Below, in pieces: positions 17,078-24,723 of a DNA stretch of 64,000 nt. The notes under the pieces were generated by a model, which was not told where the DNA came from, did not search any database, and saw only the letters and a program-made list of their open reading frames with translations. Each line of letters opens with the position of its first letter. The first letter of the stretch is position 1. Source of the stretch: Rhizobium sp. L43 (lineage in GTDB: Bacteria > Pseudomonadota > Alphaproteobacteria > Rhizobiales > Rhizobiaceae); NCBI RefSeq assembly GCF_002531725.1, contig NZ_NWSQ01000001.1, positions 470,880 to 534,879 on the forward strand, in the 5' to 3' direction. Made by a program: the position numbers and the translations under genes.

Positions 17078-18310
17078 ATGAACAATACAGCTGCCCTGTT
17101 TCCCGCCTCGGCGCGGGTCGAGACCGCATGTCTTGCAGATCGTATCGCCCCGGTGCTGGAGGAAATCCGCGTCGGCGCGCGCGATACCGAAAAATCCGGC
17201 CGCGTGCCGGCACGCAATATCGATCTGCTGCGCTCCGCCGGCTATTTCGATATCGTCAAGCCTGCCCGTTTCGGTGGCGACGAGGGATCGTTTGCCGAGC
17301 TTGTCGATGCAAATATCGAACTGTCGTCGGCCTGTGCCTCCACCGGCTGGGTTGCCGGCCTCCTTTCCGCGCATCAATGGCTCCTCGCCATGTTCGATGA
17401 AAGGGTTCAGCAGGAGGTGTGGGGCAGCAATCCGGATGCGCTGCTCTGCGGTTCCTATGCGCCGGTCCGTATGGCGGAACGCGTCGAAGGTGGTTTCCGG
17501 TTATCTGGAGATTGGGCCTTTGCGAGCGGATGCGAAAATGCCCAGTGGGCGCTCTGTGCGGCGATCATTCCGCCAAACGGCGAGGGGGAGCGTCCTGTAC
17601 CGGCGTTCCTTCTGGTTCCCGCCAGCGATTATGCCATTGCCGAGACCTGGGATGTGGTCGGCCTCGCGGGCACCGGCTCAAAAAGCCTGATCCTCAAGCA
17701 CGTCTTCGTTCCGGAATACCGCATGCTGAGTTTTCCGGACGCGACCTCCGGCAGAACGCCGGGCGGACGAGGCTATAGGGGTATCGGCCTTTTCAACATT
17801 CCGCTCCTCATGGGGGTCCCGTTCTGCCTCGGCAGCGCAGCCGTCGGTGCGGCGAAGGGCGCACTGGAGAGCTATATCGACCATATGGGGGCCCGTGTGA
17901 CACGTGGTGCGGTTGCCGGTGGCAACAACAAGATCGCGGAATTTCCGACGATCCAGCTGCGCGTGGCGGAAGCCTCCGCATCCGTGGATGCCGCCCGCGA
18001 AATCATTCTGCGGGATATTGCCCGGGCGCAGCAACTGGCCCAGGCCCGCGAGGATGGCACCGGCGAGATCACCGAGGACGATCGGATTCTCGCCCGTCGC
18101 AGCCAGTCCTTTGCGGTCAGCCTGGCGCTTCGGGCTGTGGAAGCACTCAATGCGTCGACGGGCGGCCTCGGCCTGCAGATGTCCAACCCCGTCCAGCGGG
18201 CATGGCGCGATGCAAATGCTGTCGGCCGCCACATTTCCATGAACTGGGATGCCGTGGGCACCATGGTCGGCCAGCAGCTGCTCGGTCTTCCGCCCAAGGG
18301 ACAATTCTGA
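17078..18310 (+). CDS. graA: Resorcinol hydroxylase oxygenase component (acyl-CoA dehydrogenase-fold monooxygenase)
   Basis: Group D flavin monooxygenase of 410 residues with the acyl-CoA dehydrogenase fold. Visible parts: N-terminal helices with SGRVPARNIDLLRSAGYFDIVKPARFGG, SACASTGWVAGLLSAHQWLL (about 85-105), GGFRLSGDWAFASGCENAQW in the beta domain, and the C-terminal helix with GLQMSNPVQRAWRDANAVGRH. It uses reduced flavin from graD and oxygen to hydroxylate resorcinol. It sits between graD and graF exactly as in MTP-10005. The related two-component monooxygenases HpaB/HsaA are the main alternative; the neighbours favour resorcinol. Confidence 0.88.
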   Translation: MNNTAALFPASARVETACLADRIAPVLEEIRVGARDTEKSGRVPARNIDLLRSAGYFDIVKPARFGGDEGSFAELVDANIELSSACASTGWVAGLLSAHQWLLAMFDERVQQEVWGSNPDALLCGSYAPVRMAERVEGGFRLSGDWAFASGCENAQWALCAAIIPPNGEGERPVPAFLLVPASDYAIAETWDVVGLAGTGSKSLILKHVFVPEYRMLSFPDATSGRTPGGRGYRGIGLFNIPLLMGVPFCLGSAAVGAAKGALESYIDHMGARVTRGAVAGGNNKIAEFPTIQLRVAEASASVDAAREIILRDIARAQQLAQAREDGTGEITEDDRILARRSQSFAVSLALRAVEALNASTGGLGLQMSNPVQRAWRDANAVGRHISMNWDAVGTMVGQQLLGLPPKGQF

Positions 18311-18357
18311 TCCGCCATCCTCAGTATTTCGATTCAAGACAGGAAAGAGAGCATATC

Positions 18358-19338
18358 GTGCAAGGCAAGATCGCGCTTGAAGAACATTTCGCCATTCCCG
18401 AGACGCTGCAGGATTCGGCTGGATTCGTGCCGGGCGACTACTGGACGGAACTGTCCGCCCGTCTTCTGGATATACAGGACAAGCGTTTGCGACTGATGGA
18501 TGCCCACGGCATCGAGAAAATGATCCTGTCGCTGAACGCTCCGGCCGTGCAGGCGATCCCGGACAAGGCAAAGGCCCTGGAGATTTCCCGGCGCGCCAAC
18601 GACTTTCTGGCGGAGCAATGCGTCAAGAACCCGAACCGTTTCCTGGGATTTGCAGCTTTGCCCCTGCAGGATCCGGATGCGGCGGCGCAGGAATTGCAGC
18701 GCTGTGTGACAAGGCTGGGTTTCGTCGGCGCACTGGTCAATGGCTTCTCGCAGGAAGGCGACGGAACGACGCCGCTCTACTACGACCTGCCGCAATATCG
18801 TCCGTTCTGGGCCGAAGTCGAAAAACTCAACGTTCCCTTCTATCTGCATCCGCGCAACCCGCTGCCGCAGGATAGCCGGATCTATGCCGGCCATTCCTGG
18901 CTGATGGGTCCGACATGGGCATTCGCACAGGAGACCGCTGTTCATGCGCTGCGCTTGATGGGGTCCGGCCTGTTTGACGAACATCCGGCTTTGCGGATCA
19001 TCGTTGGTCACATGGGCGAGGGGCTGCCATACATGATGTGGCGCATCGACAACCGGAATGCGTGGGTCAAGGTGGAAAAGAACTATCCGGCCAAACGCCC
19101 GATTGCCGACTATTTCAACGAGAATTTCTACATCACGACGTCGGGGAACTTCCGCACGCAATCGCTTATCGATGCTATGCTGGAAATCGGCGCGGACCGA
19201 ATTCTGTTCTCGACGGACTGGCCATTCGAGAACATCGACCATGCTGCAAACTGGTTCGACAGCACCACCATCTCCGAAGCCGACCGTCTGAAGATCGGTC
19301 GCACCAATGCGGTTTCACTCTTCAAACTCGATCGATAG
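18358..19338 (+). CDS. graF: Gamma-resorcylate decarboxylase (amidohydrolase superfamily)
   Basis: Decarboxylase of 326 residues begun at GTG 18358, which follows AGGAAAGAG. It converts gamma-resorcylate (2,6-dihydroxybenzoate) reversibly to resorcinol. The metal site is complete: E8 and H10 in ALEEHF, H164 in FYLHPRNP, H218 in VGHMGEG and D287 in FSTDWPFENID, the numbering I remember for the structurally known Rhizobium enzyme. Long stretches such as FAIPETLQDSAGFVPGDYW also match that enzyme. Only one nt separates its stop from the maleylacetate reductase start. Confidence 0.95.
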   Translation: MQGKIALEEHFAIPETLQDSAGFVPGDYWTELSARLLDIQDKRLRLMDAHGIEKMILSLNAPAVQAIPDKAKALEISRRANDFLAEQCVKNPNRFLGFAALPLQDPDAAAQELQRCVTRLGFVGALVNGFSQEGDGTTPLYYDLPQYRPFWAEVEKLNVPFYLHPRNPLPQDSRIYAGHSWLMGPTWAFAQETAVHALRLMGSGLFDEHPALRIIVGHMGEGLPYMMWRIDNRNAWVKVEKNYPAKRPIADYFNENFYITTSGNFRTQSLIDAMLEIGADRILFSTDWPFENIDHAANWFDSTTISEADRLKIGRTNAVSLFKLDR

Positions 19339-19339
19339 C

Positions 19340-20398
19340 ATGGTTGCACCTTTCAGATACACGGTCAGCGCGGCCCAGGTGATCTTCGGGAGCGGCTCGT
19401 TGAACCGTCTCGCCGAGGCGATTGCAGGGCAGGGCGGCAAGCGCGCCCTGATCCTTTCGACCCCGCACCAGAAAGCGGAGGCTGAACGGATCGCTGCTTC
19501 CCTCGGTCCGCTTGCTGCAGGATTATTCCACGATGCGACGATGCATACGCCGGTCGATGTGACCGAGCGCGCGATGGCGGCATATAACGCAGCCGGCGCC
19601 GATTGCGTGGTCGCGATCGGCGGCGGATCGACGATCGGTCTCGGCAAGGCGATCGCCTATCGCAACGACGCCCCACAAATCGTGGTGGCGACGACCTATG
19701 CGGGATCGGAGGTTACGCCGATCCTCGGCCAGACAGAGAACGGGCAGAAGACGACGGTCCGCGGGCCCGGCATCCTGCCCGAAGTGGTGATCTACGACCC
19801 TGAATTGACATTGGGATTGCCGGTCAACATCAGCGTCAGCAGCGGGCTCAATGCGATGGCGCATGCGGTCGAAGGTCTCTATGCACAGGATCGCAACCCG
19901 ATTTCGTCAATGATGGCGATCGAGGGCCTGCGCGCGCTGAAGCAGGCTTTGCCTCAAATCATCAATTCACCTGGGGACATCGAGCCGCGAAGCGAAGCGC
20001 TTTACGGTTCCTGGCTGTGCGGCACGGTGCTCGGAGCAGTTGGCATGGCCCTGCATCACAAGCTCTGCCATACGCTGGGCGGTAGCTTCGATCTGCCGCA
20101 TGCGGAAACCCATGCGGTCATTCTTCCCCATTCTGCCGCTTACAACGCCGCAGCCGCAGCGGATGCGCTAAAACCCGCTGCCGATCTTTTCGGCGGTTCG
20201 CTGGGCGGCGGTCTTTATGATTTCGCCGCTTCGATCGGCGCCCCCTTGGCGCTGCGGGATCTGGGTATGAAGGAAGCCGATCTGGACCGTGCGGCGGAAC
20301 TCGCCGCCCGGAACCCTTACTGGAACCCGCGCCCGATCGAACGGGAAGCGATTCGGGCTTTGTTGCAGAGCGCCTGGGAGGGCGCGCGGCCGCGTTAA
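19340..20398 (+). CDS. graC: Maleylacetate reductase
   Basis: Iron-type alcohol dehydrogenase family protein of 352 residues. Nucleotide-binding GGGST is at 94-98, TTYAGSEVTPI follows, and the metal-region histidines lie in NAMAHAVE, ALHHKLCHTLGG and LPHAETHAV. Family members reduce maleylacetate to 3-oxoadipate with NADH, the last step before the general oxoadipate pathway. ATG 19340 is one nt after the graF stop, so the two genes are tightly coupled. The fold lacks the usual long C-terminus of other iron alcohol dehydrogenases, as expected for maleylacetate reductases. Confidence 0.93.
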   Translation: MVAPFRYTVSAAQVIFGSGSLNRLAEAIAGQGGKRALILSTPHQKAEAERIAASLGPLAAGLFHDATMHTPVDVTERAMAAYNAAGADCVVAIGGGSTIGLGKAIAYRNDAPQIVVATTYAGSEVTPILGQTENGQKTTVRGPGILPEVVIYDPELTLGLPVNISVSSGLNAMAHAVEGLYAQDRNPISSMMAIEGLRALKQALPQIINSPGDIEPRSEALYGSWLCGTVLGAVGMALHHKLCHTLGGSFDLPHAETHAVILPHSAAYNAAAAADALKPAADLFGGSLGGGLYDFAASIGAPLALRDLGMKEADLDRAAELAARNPYWNPRPIEREAIRALLQSAWEGARPR

Positions 20399-20418
20399 CG
20401 CCTTAGGAGGATGGCCAC

Positions 20419-21267
20419 GTGCCTGAATATTTCACCGAAGAGAGATCCGCCGAAGCCGTCAACTCACGGATGGGGCAGGACATCAATCCGCGTCTGGCCG
20501 AAATCATGGCGTCGCTTGTCAAGCACCTGCATGCCTTTGCCAAGGATATCAGCCTGACCCAGGAGGAATGGGAGCTGGCCATAGGCTTCCTGACCCGTAC
20601 CGGCCATCTTTGTCATGACGAGCGACAGGAGTTCATCCTGCTCAGCGATACGCTGGGTTTCTCGATGTTGGTGGATGCGATCAACAACCGGCGTCCACCA
20701 GGCGCCACGGAAAATACCGTGTTTGGACCGTTTCATCTCGAAGGGGCGCCGGTACGGCAGATGGGTGAAAACATTTCGCTCGACGGCAAGGGCGAGAGCT
20801 GTCTCTTCATCGGGCGAGTGCTGGACCTTAACGGCAATCCGATCGAGGGAGCCCGGATCGATGTATGGTCGGATAATTCCGATGGCTTCTACGACGTCCA
20901 GCAGCCGGATATCCAACCGAAATGGAACAACCGGGGCATTTTCGTCACCGGCGCAAATGGCGCCTATAGCTTCGTCGGCATAAAGCCGGTTTCCTATCCG
21001 ATCCCAGATGACGGCCCGGTCGGCCAGATGTTGACGTCCCTCGGCCGCCATCCCTACCGTCCTGCCCATACCCATTACCTGATCACAGCTTCAGGTTATC
21101 AGAAGCTCGTGACCCACACGTTCGTCGGCGACGATCCCTATCTGGAATCCGATACGGTGTTTGGTGTCAAAAATAGCCTGATCGCGCCTTTCGAGCGTGT
21201 CGATCGTGCGACCGTCTGGCGCTCCGACTTCGATTTCGTGCTGACGCCCGTGGAGAATAGACAATGA
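20419..21267 (+). CDS. graB: Hydroxyquinol 1,2-dioxygenase (intradiol)
   Basis: Intradiol dioxygenase of 282 residues. GTG 20419 follows TAGGAGG by eight nt. The N-terminal helical linker (about 20-90) includes RTGHLCHDERQEFILLSDTLG, typical of hydroxyquinol enzymes. The Fe(III) ligands are visible as Y158 (DGFYDVQQ), Y193 (VSYPIPDDGP), H217 and H219 (HPYRPAHTHY). It cleaves hydroxyquinol between C1 and C2 to maleylacetate. Its TGA overlaps the ATG of the next gene. Confidence 0.94.
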   Translation: MPEYFTEERSAEAVNSRMGQDINPRLAEIMASLVKHLHAFAKDISLTQEEWELAIGFLTRTGHLCHDERQEFILLSDTLGFSMLVDAINNRRPPGATENTVFGPFHLEGAPVRQMGENISLDGKGESCLFIGRVLDLNGNPIEGARIDVWSDNSDGFYDVQQPDIQPKWNNRGIFVTGANGAYSFVGIKPVSYPIPDDGPVGQMLTSLGRHPYRPAHTHYLITASGYQKLVTHTFVGDDPYLESDTVFGVKNSLIAPFERVDRATVWRSDFDFVLTPVENRQ

Positions 21268-21560
21268 TCGTTGCCCGCTATGCGCTATCCGACCCCGGCA
21301 AGGCTGCCGAACGTTCCCGCTTGATCGAGGAACACAAGGCCTATTTGCATGACGCGGCGATCCGCATTCTGCTTTCCGGACCTTCCGCACCGCCGGCGGA
21401 GGGCAAGGGTTCTGCGGCCTTAGTGATCGCGGACGTCGAAACGCTCCCCGAGTTCGAGGCGTTCAGCGCAGGGGATCCCTTCGTCCGCTCCGGTGTTTAC
21501 GCGAGCGTCGATATATTCGAATGGCGGCCCAGTTTTGGGCTTCTTCGGGAGAATCTCTGA
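21264..21560 (+). CDS. graE: YCII-related protein (GraE-like)
   Basis: Protein of 98 residues with the YCII fold signature: MIVARYALSDPGKAAERSRLIEEHKAYL, the late AFSAGDPFVRSGVYASVDIFEW. Its start overlaps the graB stop by four nt (ATGA), so it is translationally coupled to the pathway. The conserved His/Asp pair (EHKAYLHD) could be catalytic, and YCII proteins in other aromatic clusters are thought to act on muconolactone-like compounds. In MTP-10005 the equivalent gene has no proven role as far as I recall. It is the last gene of the operon. Confidence 0.8.
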   Translation: MIVARYALSDPGKAAERSRLIEEHKAYLHDAAIRILLSGPSAPPAEGKGSAALVIADVETLPEFEAFSAGDPFVRSGVYASVDIFEWRPSFGLLRENL

Positions 21561-21661
21561 TCGGCGTTTCGAGCTACTGAACTGCCGAAGCTGGTCATCT
21601 CGAAAACTGCGAGTGAAGCTGGCCACGCCTCGACCGGCGACGCGACGCAGGTGCAACAGGG

Positions 21662-21895
21662 TCAGAGCCTGCTCTTCATCGCGGCGCGCAATATATCGTT
21701 GATCCGATCCTGCCAGCCGGGACCATCTTCTTGGAAAAAAGCAAGCACATCACTGTCGATCTTGAGCGAAACAAGCTCCTTGCTATTCGGCAGCGCCGGC
21801 CGCTCAACAGCTTGCTCCACCTTCTTCTTCGCTGGTTTGAACAACGCTTCGGCAGCATCCATTGGATTGACGGGTCTGCGGGGCGGGTTTGCCAT
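21662..21895 (-). CDS. BrnA-like antitoxin, no BrnT partner nearby
   Basis: Protein of 77 residues from ATG 21895 (MANPPRRPVNPMDAAEALFK). The C-terminal half SLKIDSDVLAFFQEDGPGWQ followed by DRINDILRAAM is the ribbon-helix-helix signature of BrnA antitoxins. Normally a BrnT toxin gene lies just upstream in the same operon. Here the 300 bp upstream hold no BrnT-like frame, so the toxin has been lost or never belonged. It may act as a free DNA-binding protein. A GTG at 21904 would add three residues. Confidence 0.72.
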   Translation of the reverse strand: MANPPRRPVNPMDAAEALFKPAKKKVEQAVERPALPNSKELVSLKIDSDVLAFFQEDGPGWQDRINDILRAAMKSRL

Positions 21896-21904
21896 AGTTG
21901 TCAC

Positions 21905-22211
21905 TTTCTACTGCCTGTCGTAGCGACATTTGAGCGGCATACGTGATGTCGACCGCTTCGTCGACTATTTATCTCATTTTACGATGCGGCGATTTAGCCG
22001 ACCTGTTCGATCGCCAGTGTGCCGGGCGGCAGGGACTTGATCAGCGACGTCGCAGAGACGGCCGGATCCAGCTAGGCCGCCCAGGTACTGCGGTCGGGCC
22101 GTTCTTAAAGAACTGATGGCTCGATATCCGCGACCGACAACTACTTTCGCTCGAACTCCCGATCCATAAGCCAGAGCACCACCCGAGAGGTAGGCTGATG
22201 GTCGTGGTCCT
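21905..22211. other. Intergenic region with decayed coding remnant
   Basis: No intact gene is seen. On the minus strand, about 22110 down to 21994, a frame broken by TAA and TAG reads ERPDRSTWAA, stop, LDPAVSATSLIKSLPPGTLA and ends at its own TAA. It looks like the C-terminus of a lost gene. A SRAP-type peptidase end is one possibility because such genes often sit next to ligD genes, but I cannot confirm it. Confidence 0.35.
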
Positions 22212-23264
22212 TCAACTGCCGAAGCCGGCCATATCGAACACGGCCGCATTATCCTGGATCTCGCGCAGCCCCTTGTAGGAGGCGTGACGAAGACTGCCGT
22301 CATCCGTCCAGCCGCGAAACTCGATCTCGGCGATGAGGGTCGGCTGCACGAAGACGAAGCGCTTGCCCTTCAGGGAAACGACCGGCCGGCTCGTCTTCAA
22401 GCGGTCGAGCGTCTTTTTCAGCTGCTCGGCATCCCTGGCGCTGAAACCGGTGCCAACCGAGCCGACATAGACCCAGTCGAAGCCCTTCTTGCCGGCGAGC
22501 AGCAGACTGCCGATGCCGCCGCGGGCGGATGCCGATTGTTCGTAACCGACGATCATGAAGCTCTGGCTCTCGACGCACTTGATCTTCAGCCAGTTGCCCG
22601 TGCGGCCACTGCTGTAGGGCCGGTCGCGATGCTTGGCGATAATGCCTTCCAGCCGATGATGGCAGGCATGCGCAAGCAGGTCTTCGGCCGGCAGTTCCAG
22701 CTCTTCGGAGAAGCGGATCGTTTCGTTGCCTTCCGGTATCAGGTCTTCCAGAAGGTGCCGGCGCACGGCGAGCTCGGTGCCTGTGAGGTCATGGCCGTCA
22801 AGATACAAAAGGTCGAAGGCGTAGAGCATGGACTCGGTCGAAGCCCGTTTGCCGCCTCGGCCGCCGAGCGAACGTTGCAACGCGCCGAAATCCGATCGGC
22901 CGTGATCGTCCAAAACCACCGCTTCGCCGTCCAGTATGGCGGTGGTCACACCCAGGTCTTTTGCTGCCGCGGCGATGGCGGGAAAGCGGTCGGTCCAATC
23001 ATGGCCGCCACGGGTGATGACACGAACGCCCTTCGGCTCGATGTGGATCGCCAGCCGATAGCCATCCCACTTCACCTCGTAGAGCCAATCCGATCCCAGC
23101 GGCACGCTGGGCTTCAGCAGCGCAAGGCAAGGTTCGATCCTCGACGGCATCGGATCGAACGGAAGGCTTGGCTGGTCAGGATCGCGCTTGCGGATCGGAC
23201 GAGACTGCAGGGTCGAGCTGGACTCGTTGAGGAATGGCAATGAGGGGCGGCGCGAGCGCGTCAT
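22212..23264 (-). CDS. ATP-dependent DNA ligase (LigD ligase-domain type)
   Basis: Ligase of 350 residues from ATG 23264; a TTG two codons upstream is less likely. Motif I EVKWDGYRL places the adenylated lysine near 65. Nucleotidyltransferase motifs follow as AILDGEAVVLDDHGRSDFGALQ and LEGIIAKHRDRPYSSGRTGNWLKIKC, then the OB domain with EFRGWTDDGSLRHASYKGLRE. It lacks the phosphoesterase and polymerase modules seen in the LigD at 1834-4479. Rhizobia often carry several such ligD paralogues. No Ku gene is adjacent. The first 40 residues are basic and low in complexity. Confidence 0.93.
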   Translation of the reverse strand: MTRSRRPSLPFLNESSSTLQSRPIRKRDPDQPSLPFDPMPSRIEPCLALLKPSVPLGSDWLYEVKWDGYRLAIHIEPKGVRVITRGGHDWTDRFPAIAAAAKDLGVTTAILDGEAVVLDDHGRSDFGALQRSLGGRGGKRASTESMLYAFDLLYLDGHDLTGTELAVRRHLLEDLIPEGNETIRFSEELELPAEDLLAHACHHRLEGIIAKHRDRPYSSGRTGNWLKIKCVESQSFMIVGYEQSASARGGIGSLLLAGKKGFDWVYVGSVGTGFSARDAEQLKKTLDRLKTSRPVVSLKGKRFVFVQPTLIAEIEFRGWTDDGSLRHASYKGLREIQDNAAVFDMAGFGS

Positions 23265-23500
23265 GATCAAATTTACCCTTCCCGGACCGGTTTCGGCCTC
23301 GACCGACTTTCGCAGTGCGTCCAGATATTAGTGACATGACGCAACCAGTGCGAGTCAACCGAATCGGTCGACGGATTGTTCCGCGTCGAGGTGACGGGCG
23401 ACCGCGGCGATCGAACCGTCAAGCACTGACAAGGCGGCGCACGCTCGGGCCTCACGGCAGCTGAGCACCGGCGAGGCTCAGACCAAGCATACCTCACGCC

Positions 23501-24349
23501 TTAGATCATATACTCCGGTTCGGACAGGGTCTGGTCCATGGTGATGCCCGGCAGGTTGAAGTGGCGCTTGCCCACCTGCTTCGCCGGAATGCCGGCCACC
23601 GATGTGTAGGCTTCAACGGCATTGACGACCACGCTGCCTGCACCGACCTTGGCGCCGACGCCGATTTCGATGTTGCCGAGGATCTTGGCTCCCGCCCCAA
23701 TCAGAGCGCCGCGCCGCACCTTCGGGTGCCGGTCGCCGGTCTCCTTGCCCGTCCCTCCCAATGTGACGTTCTGGAGGATCGATACATCGTCTTCGACGAC
23801 AGCCGTCTCGCCGATAACCAGGCCGCTTCCATGGTCGAGCATGATGCTCCTGCCCATCCTTGCGGCCGGATGAATGTCGACGCCGAAGACTTCAGAAATA
23901 CGGCTCTGGATGTGGCGCGCCAGATGCAGGCGGTCATGGTGCCAAAGCCAGTGGGCGACGCGTTGGCCCTGCAAGGCCACAAAGCCTTTGAAATACAGAA
24001 ATGGCGTCAGGATTTCCGTGTTCGACGGATCACGCTCCTTGATCGCCGTCAGGTCCGCCGCGGCATCGGCAACGATATTGCGATTGCCGATGAAGGCCTG
24101 GGCGATCACCGCCAGCAACTCGTCATGGTCGAGGTCGTGATTGGCCAGTTTGATCGCGACCCGCTGGGCGAGCGCCTGGGCGAAACTCGCGTGATAAAGC
24201 ACGGCGGAATTCATGGCGCGCGTGAGGGCTGCATCCCTAGCCGAAGCATTGACGGCCTCCGCGCAAAGGGCCTCCCAAATCCCGGCAACCTGAGGCGAGG
24301 CCAGGGGCTCCGTCGACAGATTGCTCAAGCTGACCAAGGGGACCGTCAT
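23501..24349 (-). CDS. cysE: Serine O-acetyltransferase
   Basis: Protein of 282 residues. The N-terminal helical domain (about 20-170) contains LLAVIAQAFIGNRNIVADAAADL and FLYFKGFVALQGQRVAHWLW. The C-terminal left-handed beta helix of hexapeptide repeats includes VDIHPAARMGRSIMLDHGSG with the catalytic His and LVIGETAVVEDDVSILQNVT. It makes O-acetylserine from serine and acetyl-CoA, the precursor of cysteine and the sulfide acceptor. It is transcribed away from the FAD protein of the sulfur-type region, which fits a shared role in sulfur supply. The C-terminal tail EPEYMI ends in isoleucine, as needed for the complex with cysteine synthase. Confidence 0.94.
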   Translation of the reverse strand: MTVPLVSLSNLSTEPLASPQVAGIWEALCAEAVNASARDAALTRAMNSAVLYHASFAQALAQRVAIKLANHDLDHDELLAVIAQAFIGNRNIVADAAADLTAIKERDPSNTEILTPFLYFKGFVALQGQRVAHWLWHHDRLHLARHIQSRISEVFGVDIHPAARMGRSIMLDHGSGLVIGETAVVEDDVSILQNVTLGGTGKETGDRHPKVRRGALIGAGAKILGNIEIGVGAKVGAGSVVVNAVEAYTSVAGIPAKQVGKRHFNLPGITMDQTLSEPEYMI

Positions 24350-24723
24350 GCTAGCTTCCTTCCGCAGGCGGATGTCGCGACATCCGGCATGCAGACGTTA
24401 CGGCAATCCCGCCTGTGATAGAGGGTCTAAAATTACATGGATCTTCGCGGCCGCTCTAAAATTCCTCTCTTTTTTCGCAAGGACCGGGAAATTATTTCCA
24501 AGCCCGCCGCATCACCCATCACCGGTGCTCAGCAAGGTTTGAAGCCGGCATCCGCAAGGGCAAGCCAAGGCTCGCCGGACGCCAAAACCGCGCCGTCATC
24601 ATTTCAAGTCGAATAGGGCTTGCGTTCCGGATATCATTTTCTATTATTTTGGTAGAGAATTATGCGGCCGGTCGGACCTGGCGGATACAGGGCCGGGCGA
24701 TCAAACGCAGAAGGAGCCGATGA
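24350..24723. other. Divergent intergenic region between cysE and FAD protein genes
   Basis: No gene is seen in this 374-bp stretch. A 9-bp direct repeat TCTAAAATT occurs at 24426-24434 and 24455-24463, 29 bp apart, near the cysE side. An AT-rich stretch (about 24638-24663) precedes the ribosome binding site of the plus-strand gene. These could be binding sites for a shared regulator, which is inference. Confidence 0.4.

Noticed and set aside
21974..22303. 109-residue frame on the minus strand near the second ligase
   Set aside because: No domain and no ribosome binding site; most of it overlaps the ligase end, and the decayed remnant reads better in another frame.
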